64,000 nt of DNA from Apostichopus japonicus (lineage: Eukaryota; Echinodermata; Holothuroidea; Aspidochirotida; Stichopodidae). How positions within the stretch are numbered: position 1 is the stretch's first letter; each line of letters starts with the position of its first letter. Below the pieces are notes generated by a model. It saw only the letters and a list, made by a program, of their open reading frames with translations, had not been told where the DNA came from and did not search any database. Positions 11,439 through 25,149 of this stretch are shown one piece after another. The stretch spans positions 17,012,178 to 17,076,177 of the forward strand of contig NC_092579.1 of the NCBI RefSeq assembly GCF_037975245.1, read 5' to 3'. Made by a program: the position numbers and the translations under genes.

Positions 11439-14400
11439 TATAATAATGATATGTTTACAGAAGTTTACATAAGTAGGTTCAATCGCTTTTACACTGAAAG
11501 AAAATGCTGAAAAAAAGATAGCGAAACGTTTAGAATTCGAACATAAAAGAAACCCCCACACAAAATGCACTCGTTTTAATTTAAAATATACTTATTTGAT
11601 ATTAAATCTTTTTTTTATATTTTATACATATATATTTTTTTGTTAATCGAGTTCTGCCTTAGTTGCTAAGGTAAACCTTAATATTTCACGGTTTGACCAT
11701 AAAGGCGAAAATGCTATTGGCTAAATATCATTTCTATATCCGCCATTATTGAAACGAGGAAAAGATGACCACGTGATAAAGGGCAAATGGAAATTATTGA
11801 TTTCTTAGACATATTTTGGTATTATTTTGCTCTCATTGCCTGCGGAGTTTTGTCTTCTAGGTAAGATTGATCGTATGTCCTTGATCATTTCTTCCCGGGT
11901 CAATGTTTCTCATCACCTTTAAAGGGCCTCCTTGCTAGACTAAGTTCGCGTATATTTCCCTTTATTTCTAACATTGTATGATCCCTGGATACATCATTCA
12001 TTGTAGCTAAACAAACTCAATATTGCCCCCATACACTGGTATATGTGAACGTACCGTATAGATATGAAACAGTAATGTTAATGTTAAGTTCACCCATTGT
12101 ATAGGCTCTAAATTATTTTTTAATAACCTAACGTGTTTTCTTTTTCATGGCAAAGAGAACGATCGTCCAATATGGTATATGCAAATTAGGTGTCATCTGT
12201 ATGTGATGTTGTGAAGCTATTGCAGGGCTATGTCAAATAAATATTTCAACAAAGTGACATTTTTGAAGATTTATTTGGCAGACGTTGCGAAAATAATCGA
12301 AGAAATTATATTCTTCTCACTCTGTTTAGTTGCGATGTTGTTAATACATTTAAGTTAGAAACAGCTATCTTGTGTATCCAGTTTTGAATAATTTCTAAGT
12401 AATTATATGAAGTTATAAAAAAAATAGCTGACAAGAAAACCCCGCACAAGTTCAATGTGAATCTAGCATCTATATACATCTTATGTACTCACTACTCACC
12501 ATTTGATTTTTAGAGATTTTAAATTTCAGTTTAACACGTACTCAATTATTATTATTTTTTACTTTGTTTAGATGTTTTCAAATTAACAGTCATGTTAATT
12601 GAATTGGGATCACAGCCTGGTCCGAGTGTGATCTGAGGTAGAAAAAGGTTATATGAAAAACAAAAATTATCACATAATAAATTAGTCTGTTTGATATATC
12701 TGGATGAGAAATGTCCAATGACGTCAGATTATAACATCTGATCTGCAATTTCCTCAATAAACAGTCCCTATTCCTTCTTCTTCCTTCCCCTACCCTACCC
12801 TACCCTCCCTTACCCTACCTTATCCTCTCTCCCATCTCTTCATTACTCATCCACTTTTCTCTCCTATTTCCCTCCCTCTACCTCCCTAATCCCCCCCCCC
12901 CCCCTCCCCGTTTCCTTATTCTACCGTTACCCTAAACATAACCTTCCTTTCCACCAAATACTTTCGCGACGTATACACCAAACGTAATATCAAAAAAGTC
13001 GCTATAATTACTGTAAAAGGAAGGGCTTCACTTTAAGCGGTAGGGACCATATACCATACACACTTATCCTTGGAGATATAAGTATGACGTCATCTACCAT
13101 AGCCACTAGAGGCTAGATAGTCTATCAAGACGAGTGACAGGCGATTTCAAGAAACGTAACACAAATGGAGCTTGTCTTCCTAACCGAGTTATTCTGCTTT
13201 CGCAATACTAGCGTTGGTTCATCACACGTTAGGTCACTTAATCTTTCCCAAAGAAAATCGATTTTTAGATATTTCTCTGTTTCCAATCATTTTTGAGAGC
13301 GCCGGAAAAAATATATATATATTTACCAATGAAATTCAGCCGTGTCTTGGTTGTTACCGCAATATCCGATGATTTTATGCAATAGTTTTGCGAACTATTT
13401 GCAAAGTGCGGTATAAATAGTTTTGTTTTACGTCTTGAAATGATCGTGTTAGACTAAGACAATAGTACAGGCCTACAAAATGAACTGGATTCGTAGAGAA
13501 ATATATTTTGACAACAAACTCAATACAATGGATCAAAATTGATTTGCACTTAAAATTCATTTTTGGTTTAACATGTTCGTGTTACATTGAGACTTCTCAG
13601 TACATATTTCATCGGTGAGAGACGGTCTGTTTATAACATCTTCTACCAGTTTCATCCCTCATGATATGTCAGCATATACTGGACGTATGAATAACAAATA
13701 TGATTTGCCCAAATAGATGGAGCACTAATAGATTCGCCTCTAAGAGTGAGTAAGGCTGCTTTCAATTATATGTAAAGCATATCCAGATGCATATGTGTAT
13801 ATCGGTGCAGTGTTACGACGATAGACTCACCAATTAAGTTATTAAAATAAATTTGATGTATTATTATTTTATTCGTTGAAGGGGGAGAGGTGAAGATTGG
13901 GACATAAGCAGTTGCCTTTGGGATGTACTACAACAATGCTGATAGTCAGAGGCGAAACTCTGCATAATCACTACCATCACCCCAACAATGGATATTGTTC
14001 TCCGTTGTTTCCCTTTGTTTTTCAACACTTTCGCCTCGACGAAAGTCACAACGTTGGGGCAAGGAGGGTGGGCGGTGAGAAATTTTTCCTACGCTCGCAC
14101 TACGTCCAATTTAGAAGTTATAAGTGGCAGCGCGCAATTAACAATCTAATGGAATAGGCTTTGGGGACGGCGTTGTGTTGTTCAACCCCACCCAATCCTC
14201 CTTTTTCACCGGTTTGATTTTGTCAAGTCCGTTTATCCGACGACAAAATAAGGAGGAATTCTCACAGGAAACTATAACCATTTCTGTTAGTCGCCAGTTA
14301 CGTTTGATAAAAAAGAAGAGGAAAACATGCTTCACCATTTGACAGGCATGTGTGGTGGTGATGTTCGACAGAAACTATAGTCAAAAATAGCACATTGGGA

Positions 14401-14910
14401 GCAAAATCTATGATTCTGTGACCTTCTAAGGATAAAAAACAAAAATAGTCTCCCACGCCTATGCAAATCATCACACATACTGTCATTGAAAGTTTTATTT
14501 CACACCTTCACATATTAAGTGCAGGTCCATATGTTTATAAGTACGTGAGATCGCACTTTGGCGTCAGAAAGGAAGTAACATTAATTGCAAATATCCGTCG
14601 ATCGAATAATCGATAAAGCGAGATAACTTCTGAGTCTGGTGTTTATACCTTTATAGAACATTAATCTGACTTCAGGCCTTACAGATCATTTACGGTTCGT
14701 AGAAGTGGCCGTACGCACCAATCTCCGGAATGGAAGATTTCTGTAATAACAGTAAAATTCATAAAATCGAACCTCATAAATGTGTCATAAGGTACAAGAT
14801 TTCTCTCTCTCGCTTTCTCTTTATCTCTCCTGTCTTCTAAGGTTCTTACTCTTGTGTTGGTGTAAATTAAGCAATGTGGGAATGACTTTATGAACAGACA
14901 AAGGAACGCG
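11439..14910. other. gene-free stretch
   Basis: No convincing exon on either strand. It includes a C/T-rich stretch at about 12768-12910 with CCCTA repeats and a 16-17-base poly-C run. Short open frames near 13.4 kb and 13.9-14.5 kb have no recognisable domain. Confidence 0.5.
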
Positions 14911-14911
14911 A

Positions 14912-15104
14912 GACATGAATGTGTGAACATACGAAAGATTGAATGAGTAGATGAATGCATGAACAAACGAAAGATTAAATGAGTCATTGAATGAATGAAC
15001 AAACGAAAGATTGAATGAGTATATGAATGAATGAATATACGAAAGATTGAATGAGTAAATGAATGAATGAACATACGAAAGATTGAATGAGTAAATGAAT
15101 GTAT
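14912..15104. repeat. 36-bp minisatellite
   Basis: About five imperfect copies of a 36-bp unit containing ACATACGAAAGATTGAATGA and GTAAATGAAT. The unit is a multiple of three, so the minus strand stays open and reads a 12-residue repeat with HSFTHSIFR. I treat that frame as a by-product, since it has no family resemblance and no flanking exon signals. Confidence 0.85.
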
Positions 15105-16419
15105 TTGTCGACGTGACAAATACAGCTTTAAGTAGACCTAGTTTACTCGTTTATATAACGTTCATTTGGTATAGTAACAAACCTGTAGTAAGGCAGGTTC
15201 GGATCCAGATGGTCAGTGGGGTATACACCGGCTCCCACATCAACCTCACGTAAACAAAAAGTCAAGGTAGTTATTAAAAAAGCCTTGGGCCAGGGCCTAG
15301 TTATAGATATAATTTAAAGTCTAAATCAGAATGCACCATTTGACAAATACATTTTGTTCTCGGAAGGATGCTTCCAGACATATACTAAAGATTCATTTCC
15401 AACGATCCCAGTGCCCCTCCCCCCCCCTCCCCCACCCCTCTCACCACCTCACATTTCGTAAATCCTGGCTCTGCCCAAGTGAAGGTGTTGTAGTTTGATT
15501 AATTGTTATCAATCTTATATTCATCAATAATGTATACATTTGGTAAAGTGGTATATAAACATAAAAACTATGGTAACGAACGAACGAACGCACAGGCTAC
15601 AGTATGATGGCGCTACATGTAAATTATCCCTGAATAACTCTGTAACTTCCCGTTTGTGACGAAGCTTTCTTCACTTGAATACCGCCTTAGGCTTGCTTGC
15701 TAAATATAGCAAAGATGACAAAAAAAGTATCGACCGACAAATGAGTTGTCGAATCTTCTCGAGTGAAAGAGTCATCTTCTGGTGGTGAGCTTCAAGTTTC
15801 AATTGTATGGTCACCTACAGCCATATCCGTTCGTCATTTCCGGAATGTAGTAAAATAGCATTATGCCTTCGGGAAGCAAGGGATATTATATTATATTTCG
15901 CACAGGAACCATTGAGGTACCGTACAGCTCCCATACATAATGTATGTAACCCTCGCGTACTACGGACCAGTTGTAACCTATAACAAAGAGTTAATCACAA
16001 GTCTTTTACGCGAAAGATTTACACGAAGCGTAAAGTTATACCCATTTGTCAAAGTCTTGTTTCTACTGTACAGCAGTTAAAAGGTTCGACGTTTTATACA
16101 TTAAAAGAGTTAGAAAAGAACAGAGGGGTTTGTCTAGAACGGTTTTAGCCAATAGAAAAAGATCTATGCTCTTTTTTCATTGCTTTAAATTACCCAGGTT
16201 TCCGTTGTTCTGTGACATATAATTTGATATATATATTTATAGTCTATATATACATTAAACAAAACCATATTAGAATCCCTCCCCTTCTTTGCGGTGGATA
16301 AACGGATAATTTGAGTGTCATAACTTTCTATTAATATTGTGTTTTCACAGTCCGGTGATTTGATCATATGACTGCAGAGAAACTAAATGCTTTTTTTTTT
16401 ATCATCCTCTTTTCTATAG
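15105..16419 (+). other. intron or upstream sequence of the RASD-like gene
   Basis: No coding exon is seen. It ends in a pyrimidine-rich stretch and the acceptor TTTTCTATAG at 16410-16419, next to the GTPase exon. I searched here for an upstream exon with a Ras P-loop (GxxxxGKS/T) or a DTSG-type switch II motif and found none. Confidence 0.6.
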
Positions 16420-16988
16420 GAGATGTTTTCCTGCTAGTCTACAGTATCGAAAGCCGAGAATCTTTCCAAGAAGCACTTCGTTTACGGCAGCTCATCATCG
16501 AAACGAAAAGGACCGCCAGAACCAAATCCGTTCCCATGGTGATAGTGGGAAATAAATGCGATAACGTAAACCAAAGAGAGGTAGACCTTGAGAAAGCGAA
16601 ACGAATGATCTCCGTCGGGAAAAGGTGTTCGTTCATTGAGGTCTCTGCCAAAGAAAACATTCAAATTGTAGAAATGTTCAGAATTCTCTTCGAGCACGCC
16701 CGATTACCGAACGAAATGACACCCGCCATGCATAAAAGCATGAGTGGTTCTACTTCACCGAACACTTCACCGAAAATGGGGCAGAAAGGAGGTATCGCTC
16801 TACGGAAGCGTATAAGTGACGCGTGTGGAGTCATATCTCCTAATGCGAGACGACCGAGTTTGCGCAGTGATCTATTACAAGTGAGAGACAACGCTCTGAG
16901 AGGAACTACTAAAAAAGGTGACGATGAAGATGATGATGTATTTGATGATAATTGTTTACAAAAGAAAAGAGGTTGTGTGATACAATGA
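16420..16988 (+). CDS. RASD1/RASD2-like (Dexras/Rhes) Ras GTPase, terminal coding exon (partial)
   Basis: This is the C-terminal half of a small Ras-family GTPase, about 189 residues to the TGA stop. It starts right after a splice acceptor (TTTTCTATAG) with the last two bases of a Gly codon, giving GDVFLLVYS. Visible motifs are the G4 guanine-specificity motif VGNKCD, the G5 motif EVSAKEN, then a long C-terminal extension with ARRPSLRSDL and a terminal CVIQ prenylation box. The GDVF start, the extension ending in ARRPS.HSDL-like sequence and the CVI(S/Q) terminus are characteristic of the RASD (Dexras1/Rhes) group, which acts at membranes in G-protein and adenylate cyclase signalling. Gln at the last position favours farnesylation. 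A very acidic stretch (DDEDDDVFDD) before the CAAX box looks distinctive. The P-loop and switch regions must lie in upstream exon(s) not visible here. The in-frame ATG at 16368 lies in the intron and is not a start. Confidence 0.9.
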
Positions 16989-17234
16989 TGATCGCTTCAG
17001 CCTAGTGTTAATTTACTAACGTACCTAAGCAGTTACAATTTCTTTTCTTTTTTACACAATTCTTCCTAAATTTTGATATGGTTGATTTCATAAAACTTTA
17101 CACGAAACTTCCTGTACACGCAATGTCTGATGTCTGGTGTTTGTTGTATGCTTCTTATTTTGATTTTAATTTCTTGTATTTTATATGTAGGCATGCATGA
17201 AAACGAAAACTTTTGATGAAATCGACAATTTCAT

Positions 17235-17240
17235 AATAAA
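17235..17240 (+). promoter_or_regulatory. candidate poly(A) signal of the RASD-like gene
   Basis: AATAAA about 250 bases after the stop codon. It is the first canonical hexamer I find downstream on the coding strand. Position is the only support. Confidence 0.35.
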
Positions 17241-19234
17241 ATATGGCGGTATGCTGTTCGATCTTTTCATAACATGTGATAAAATGTTTAGTAGGCCTAT
17301 CCATCGAACGACAACAGGCAAGTAGACGGAGCAAAAACAACAATTTCAGCCTACACCAACATAAACCAGCCTTTATTTCTGCATTATACACCAATCACAC
17401 GCGCGTCATCAAAATATGACATACAAATATATTTATTACTTTTATTTAGCCACGACAAAAATGAAGATTAGATTATAAACTTAATATGTCAAAATGACAT
17501 TTTTTGAAGTGCTAAGATAGTTGGTGTGTGACGTCCTGTTTGAAATATATCTTTATTTTCCACAAATTAATATTTTGTAGGAAGAATTGCAGCTCATCAT
17601 TTGATATAGGTTTGCCGATAGGACTAATTTATAAATTAAACTTAAATTCAAATTGAACCCTCCCTGAACTGTTATTTTACTTTCCCTTTTCAACCCCCCC
17701 CCCCCGAAGGTGAGTCAATGAGGTAGCCATCCAGGTGTCACGTGATTAATGTTAATATCCTTATATACCCATAGTGATGTGATAACGATATGTCATTTCG
17801 ATTCTATATCCCCTTCACTTCTAGCCGTTCAAATGTATTATCATCTCGTTAAACACCTAAAATTGGGAAAAATGGGTTCTATATGCAAAGAAATAATAGG
17901 GACATGTTAAATCCTCTTTGTCATGTATCATAAGTATAATGTTACAGTTATTACCAATTCCGGATAATTACCAGCTATGTTTATAATATTTGTATGGTGA
18001 ATGGCGAGAAGACTTCATACTTCATATGGCTTTACATGGCGTATAAAACCTAGTTAAAAGTTCAGTTCAGTTCAGTTTATATATTTCGCATATATATAGA
18101 CATACAAAAACAGTGCAGTAATGGTATATGCAGGATACTAGAAAAAACATAAAATGTTTATAACAGCTAGTTACCCTAAAGAAAAAGAAAGAAATCGGAA
18201 AATGCATTCATTCCATTTTGGAGAGGAAGCAGTTGCTGTAGCTAAGCGTCCGGTAATAACTGTTTATTGTAGGCTGCGTATTTTCCCCGTATATTGACAA
18301 TACTTGGAAAAGAGCTTTGTAAACAAACAACCATGAGCAAGTGATACCGTTTCCAACTAGATTCATGCTCTTGAGTCCTGGCTCGATTTATGCTCTTGAT
18401 ATACCAACAAAGGTTGAGATACGACGCAGTTATTAAGTAAATAAATCGCTCTAAGAGGGGATTTTCCAAATCGACAAACGAAGATTAGATTACAGAGAAT
18501 TTGAAAATGATGGATGGACTTTCAAGGAATAACAGATTTGGCGAGTGACTATAACTGACAAAGATCTTTGGGTCAGTGATGAAAAGGTTTTTTTTCTCAG
18601 AATGGACTCAATATTTATGTATGTTCATCTAAACGTTTGTTTACTTCTTCTTCTTCTTCTCATCTATTTTCTCCAAGAGATTATACAATCGACTTGAGAA
18701 TGGCTTCCTAAAAGATTATATATTTTGACACGCCCCTAACTTTAGGTATATGTTAAAGTTGCTATAAGTTTTAAGGTTGTTATCTTCTGCAGGGGTTCTT
18801 CGGATATTGATGAGAGCTTGTGTTAGTGACCTTTGCTGGACTTTGTAACATATTTATGGACAATAACTGATGACCTTTTAAGAATAACGAAATATAACTG
18901 ATGAATCGAAATATACCTGATGGATCGAAATATCTGTTTATTATGATCATTGTCCTACGATGGACAATTGACTGACAAGGGTGAAGGGGTGGAAAAGGTA
19001 GGGGAAGATTATATTAGGCCTATCTTGACAAGTTAATTAGTAACAATAAATAAATCAATGATTTGGGATTCCGGGTTTTCTTTATAGTTGCTCATCTCTC
19101 TGTATAATTCTGTTTTGTTTGCGTCGTTTACCGGGCAGACGACATATCCAGTATATCTTAACCAATCATCTTCACTGAGCTTCCATTGACAATGATTGTG
19201 AATATTCATTGCGGTCATATCTCTCGCTACTTAT
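17241..19234. other. gene-free stretch
   Basis: No exon is recognised. It holds a poly-C run near 17694-17705, a short TTCAG repeat at about 18060-18075 and a (TTC)n tract at about 18644-18660. Confidence 0.5.
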
Positions 19235-19580
19235 TAGTGATATCCCAAAGTATATATACTCAGTGATATATCTTGGTGTATAACATAAATTTGTATATAT
19301 CCTAGGATATATCCATCATAAGGATACATATTGTTTAGTATGCATGTATATCCTCCTTATCAAATTCAAAGGTATATACTCAGTGATATACCTATAGAGG
19401 GATACAAATCAGTATATATCCCTTAATTGGTCTATATCCTATAGGATATACCCATCAGAAGGCTACATATAATTTAATTATCCCTGAAATTTTCTTTCTT
19501 TTCAAATTCAGGTACCTATATATTTTCAGTGATATACCTAGGTATATAATTTAGTGTGTAATCCCCTAAGTAGTGTACAT
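19235..19580. repeat. three diverged ~130-bp tandem repeats rich in TATATCC/GGATATA
   Basis: The phrase TATACTCAGTGATATA recurs near 19254 and 19374, and in a diverged form near 19522. Each copy is followed by GTATATATCC..AGGATATA pairs that form small palindromes. Copies are diverged and the spacing is about 120-145 bp. It may be an old satellite or fragments of a hairpin-forming element. Confidence 0.6.
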
Positions 19581-22500
19581 CCTCAGTGGCATGCGTATAT
19601 GATTTTCAAGATACCAACTTTACGTTTCGCTATTACTTCAGTTCTTCACTGTTTAGAATATAAGCAATTTGTTATATCTTCTTGTTAAGCATGTTCTTGA
19701 TGTATATCAGTATCATTTATGCAACACGATACTATGTGCCTTAATGTTGGGTTATGTATACAATGTTCACTAGTATATTACGAAATACGTTAGGAAAAGG
19801 TGCAACGATCCCTATCATAAAAGATAACGTTGATGAATGTGACATGGGGTGGGGGGGAGGGGGAGGGGTGAACAAGCCTCATCGAGCTGTGCGGAACACA
19901 ACTCCTGCAGGATGGCAACAAAACTATACAACTTTGACCTGATGGTGGGCTATTAACTGCCAAAACTGTATGAAATAATAACCCCACTCTTCTCTTTCAG
20001 CTTTCCTAAAGATGAAGGCAGCTTTCTCAATTGTCTGATTAATATGAACAACTAATATTTGCATAAAAATTAAGAATTATACAGCAATTATGACAAACAA
20101 CGAAATATCGAGCGATTTAATCCCTCCCACCCAAACCCCTCGGCGACTCCAAACGCCCTCATTTTTTAAAAATTATTTTATGGTTTCTCCATATATTGAT
20201 AGTAATTCCATAATATTTGCTAAAAGTTCACTAATAAAAGTGTAGTACTGTCTATTTAGTCAAGTTATTACTATATCATAGTAATAGAGAAGGGTACCTA
20301 GGAAATCAGTGAGGAACGATTCCGTGATGTTCTCTAACTATGATTAGTCACGTGAAACCGTGCATGGCGTGTCGTTCTAACACACGCTAAATTTACAGCG
20401 CCTCTGGTTTCTGCGACACTGTGTTCCGTACCTAGAGCCGCATAATGCCGGTATTCATATAGTTGGCGTCAATTTCACTCTCTGGAGCCCTGGAAGTATT
20501 CAAACTTATTTGCTTAGTAACCCCAGTTTTCACCTTTATCATGTTGGCGACCCTCCAGTGAAGGATGCTCTAGGCTAGGGAAGGAGCCGAGGGGGGGGGG
20601 AGGGGAGTCCCCCCACCTTTGAGGGATTTTGCCACTTTTTGCCACTTTTGAAGTAAAGTTATGTTCAAGCTTTTTGCACTTTTGGCGACCCTAAAAAGGG
20701 CCACGAACACTATTCTGAATATCAGGGCTCTAACGTATATGGTTTCTACCTTTAACGTGGTGTTTGTGTCCTTGGCGCTGATCTGCAGGAAATCGTTGAT
20801 ATAGGAATACATAGCGTAAATAAGGGACACAGTTACTGGTATCTTCTCCAACGGTGGAGAGATACGAAACTTGTGTTGATATCATTGCATTAAAACATAT
20901 ATTCTGCTCGTATAGTTAACCTGTATTCCCCCTCGCATGACGTACTGTTCAGCCCAGGCCCACATATTAGACTGAATGTAATACACAATGTACAACCTGC
21001 TCCTATTTTGTGTATGACACACAAAATACGTTGTCTTGCTTCCAGTCGTTTGTTTTTGTATGACGCAACTTTGTAATTTTGCTTGTGCTTTGTCCCAAAC
21101 AGACGCTGCCTGATGATCAAGAGGTGGTATAGTGCTTATACATTTCTAACTTACTGACAAATCTCTGTACTGCGAAATGACAATGATTAAGATAAAAAAA
21201 ACATGATTGGAACGTGCAACAATCAGAAGCGTAAATTGTGTATAATACACACTTTAATCATTATTTGTACATTGTGAATCGTACAGTTAATGTCAGAGCC
21301 TAGGTTTTCTTTGACGATTGTGACATTAACAAAAGCCTTTTAGGAAAACATGTTTATGCATAGGCTACGGTAAAAATGGGCATAATGCTCAATTGGATGG
21401 TTAAGATTTACACAGTATCACGTCATATCGTTTACATAGGCTTCCGTCAATCATGCATGCTACTAATTTGAATGTTAAGATGCTATGACGTCATATTTAC
21501 GTACTGCTTACGAGTAAAGTATGGTGGTGCCATGCTACCCTGGATTAAGCATGAACACCGTACTACCTTAATGGTTATCATTGTATAATGCAAGCATGTG
21601 ATGGCGTCAGATTTATGTATAGGACTATGGTAAAGCAAGCATGAAGGCTGCTTATGTGATTGTGAAACCATTAATTAACGTCAAATGTACGCTTTAAACA
21701 CAGCCGCCTGCTTTTAATACGACGGCTTCATGCGTTTGTTCAAGCCTCGATCCTTCTTTCTGTGATATTATTTCAAATTTTTGACTTTTTTTTAAAATTT
21801 CTACAAACTATGTGAATTTTCTGGAGATCAGAACATAAAGTCCTACAAATTTATATATTATGAAAGGGAAAGATCATAAAATTGATGAAATAAAATTATT
21901 TGCATAATTGTAAAGCTTTATATTTAAGAACAATTAAACAATACATCAGTGATTTTATTTTTTGACTGAAGAAATTAAGGGGAAATAAATATATTTCAAT
22001 TCCATGCATGCTCGTTTCATGCAAAGAACTTCAAAGTGTTATTTACAATCCGAAAGACATGTACACCATAATTTTTTTTTTAAACCGTTATCTGATTTCT
22101 ACATCATAAATATTCATATTTCATTTTAATGCATTTAACAATTTTTTTCGTATAGAATATTTGAATAATACATTTTTGCCTGAACTTTGTCGCGTAACGA
22201 TTTTCACTTTTTGCTCTCTTCGTTTATATGACCTACTTATTGGTAGAGTTGCTGTCAGCAGTTGATGTATGTCCGGGGTACGCGTGTGTTGCGAGGGACG
22301 GGGAGGGGACGGGGACAGGGGACGGGGGACGGGGGACGGGGAGTGGTGACATGCATAGGATCTTAAAGTCAATATTTCCCGACTGATTTTGTTAAGAGCA
22401 TAAACCTTTATGGCTGGGCCGTTAGCGGATCCAAACGTTTGAGAGTAAGGGGTGGGGCTTGGTTTCGTTGAATTTCTATGTAGGGGTCTGGAGTTGTCCC

Positions 22501-23720
22501 CCCGACGAAAATTAGACACTTTCGACGGCCAATGGGGTTTTCTGAGACATATTAAACTATGCATTAGATCTATAAGTAAGTCTAAGCGCTAAGCTGCTCT
22601 AATAAGAAACTTTTGCATTTTGAAAATATTTTCCACCTCAACCCCGCCCCACGTGACTCAGCTTCCTTTTGCTATAATAGAAAGGAGAATTTTTTCTTCA
22701 TCAATTTTTCTAACTATAGTAAATCCTCCACCCCCACCCTTATTTACCAATATGCAAACACAAACATTTAATAGAGAAAATAAAGTAGTTTAGACGGAAT
22801 CATGCAGTATCCATCACCGCTTGAATGGTCACACCTTCACGCCCCCTCCCCTCTCCTCCCCGCTAGGAGTAAACGCACGGTACACACAAGAGAGGGAGGG
22901 GTAATGCTTCTCATAATCCCATAATCCCATATCCGTGTGATGACCTTGATCAATCTTCACGGAATTCATGAAGCATTTCCTGTTCGACGAGGTAGGGCTA
23001 CCTACTTCTGAAAAGGATCGAACTTTTCCGGCAATTTTATTTTTAAATGTGTAGTGGCGTCAACTTTCGAGCATGTCGATCAGATCTTCTGTTGTCAAAA
23101 AGTATCACCCTACCCCTCTCTTTCCCCCTCCCCTCCCCTCCCTCAAGCATCAAACAGAGTTGATCTCACCCTTTACATCTATTTATCCGATTCAATACAG
23201 CGCAACATGCCCAGTCATCTGATGGTATTTCTATAGGATTAACTAACCATGCAGTATTTCGGTATTATGATAAAACATATATCATTTCCAAGTTCACAAT
23301 TACCTTAAACCTACCGACGACACCGGAAGGGTACCTACCTTGGCTATGGATGGGTAAACTCTAGCATGCAGCACCCTGCATGCCTTCAATTTAAAAATAA
23401 TTTACTCTTCATCATACCACATGCCAAAAATGCTGCTTTTTAGAAATTGTAATATTTATTCATTATAAAGTAACGCTTTTATACTTCTTTCCTTTCTGTT
23501 GTCTTCCCACATAATACATAATATAGTAACATCAGGAAGATGTCAGTAACAGCTCCCTGGAATCTTATATTTAACCTCTTATAGACGATATTAACTCCAA
23601 GGGATATTTCTTGTGACGTCACAGTTTGTTTCCATGGAGATCATCCCGTCAACGAATCCCTAGGACATCATTATACTTCGTTACATATTTCCGTTTAGTT
23701 TTTACAATACTTTTACATTC
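19581..23720. other. gene-free stretch with a G-rich tract
   Basis: No coding exon is recognised on either strand. At about 22294-22344 there is a run of GGGAC/GGGGAC units (G-quadruplex candidate on the plus strand). C-rich patches occur at about 22840-22862 and 23108-23142. Open frames here follow the low-complexity tracts. Confidence 0.5.
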
Positions 23721-23723
23721 TGC

Positions 23724-25140
23724 CGTGACGTCATTAAACTTTTATTATCTGCTAGCACGTTTACGTATATCTAGAAATTATATCAAATATCATTCTGAAT
23801 GTCTTATTGACCGACTGTATTATTGAGATCTTTTCATATCAATTTTTATCCCCATTTGACATAAACTGTAGCTTCCTAATCTCAAGTAGAACATAATTAA
23901 GAAGAAAAAAACAACTTTTATTGATCTTGGTAATTCTATTATCGTCGTTTCTCATAACTAATGATGAATGACAGATCCAACCCTTCCAAGAGTAAAGGCT
24001 TTTAGGTAGGTACTGACTGGAATACTGAAATAACGTTGTTTGATAACTTCAAGAAAGAAATACGTTGACAGCTATTACTTTAATATACAAAATGAAAAAT
24101 GGTGGCATATTTGAAGGAATCTGCATGGACAGTTGCAAACATTTTGACCACTTATGAATGCATGCATTAATATTAAATTTTAGTTTAAAAATTTTAGTTA
24201 TTAAATTTTAGTGACGTCATTCAACTCTCATTTTATCTGCTAGCACGTTTACGTATATCTAGAAATTATATCAAATATCATTCTGAATGTCGTATTGACC
24301 GACTGTATTATTGAGATCTTTTCATATCAATTTTTATTCCCATTTGACATAAACGGTAGCTTCCTTATCTCAGGTAGAACATAATTTAGAAGAAAAACAA
24401 CTTTTATTGATCTTCGTATTCTATTATCGTCGTTTTTTATAACTAATGATGAATGACAGATCCAACCCTTCCAAGAGTAAAGGCTTTTATGTAGGTACTG
24501 ACTGGAATACTGAAATAACGTTGTTTGATAACTTAAAGAAAGAAATGCGTTGACAGCTATTACTTTAATATACAAAATGAAAAATGGTGGCATATTTGAA
24601 GGAATCTGCATGGACGGTTGCAAACATTTTGATCACTTATGAATGCATGCATTAATATTAAATTTTAGTTTAAAAATTTTAGTTTAAAAAATTTAGTGAC
24701 GTCATTCAACTTTCATATTACCTTCTGGCACGTTTTTGTATATCTAGAAATTATATCAAATATCATTCTGAATGTCGTATTGACCGACTGTATTATTGAG
24801 ATCTTTTCATATCAATTTTTATCCCCATTTGACATTAACTGTAGCTTCCTTATCTCAAGTAGAACATAATTTAGAAGAAAAACAACTTTTATTGATCTTC
24901 GTAATTCTATTATCGTCGTTTTTCATAGCTAATGATGAATGACAGATCCAACCCTTCCAAGAGTAAAGGCTTTTAGGTAGGTACTGACTGGAATACTGAA
25001 ATAATTTTGTTTGGTAACTTAAAGAAAGAAATGCGTTGACAGCTTTTACTATCATATACAAAAAAAAAAATGGTGGCATTGTAAAGGGATCTGCCTATGA
25101 TGGTTGCAAAAATTTTGACCACTTATGAACACGTGCATAA
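23724..25140. repeat. ~487-bp tandem repeat, three copies
   Basis: Three highly similar direct copies, marked by GTGACGTCATT at about 23725, 24211 and 24697 and by TATCTAGAAATTATATCAAA about 40 bases later in each. Copies 1 and 2 are nearly identical; copy 3 is more diverged towards its end (to about 25140). Each carries the same short minus-strand open frame, which I regard as non-coding because it has no recognisable domain. Confidence 0.9.
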
Positions 25141-25149
25141 ATATAATTG

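Noticed and set aside
11178-11570. Minus-strand 130-codon frame rich in Lys/Arg/Glu
   Set aside because: Produced by the polypyrimidine tract at 11233-11392; composition is low-complexity and it runs into a transposon end.
14679-15119. Minus-strand 146-codon frame with 12-residue repeats (HSFTHSIFR)
   Set aside because: It follows a 36-bp minisatellite; there are no homologous features or splice context.
16368-16419. ATG upstream of the RASD-like exon giving MTAEKLNAFFFIILFS
   Set aside because: These codons are the polypyrimidine tract and acceptor of the intron; family similarity begins at the Gly codon spanning the splice site.
24327-25079. Minus-strand frames repeated in each copy of the 487-bp repeat
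   Set aside because: The same short frame in each tandem copy has no domain and no splice context; the repeat explains it.
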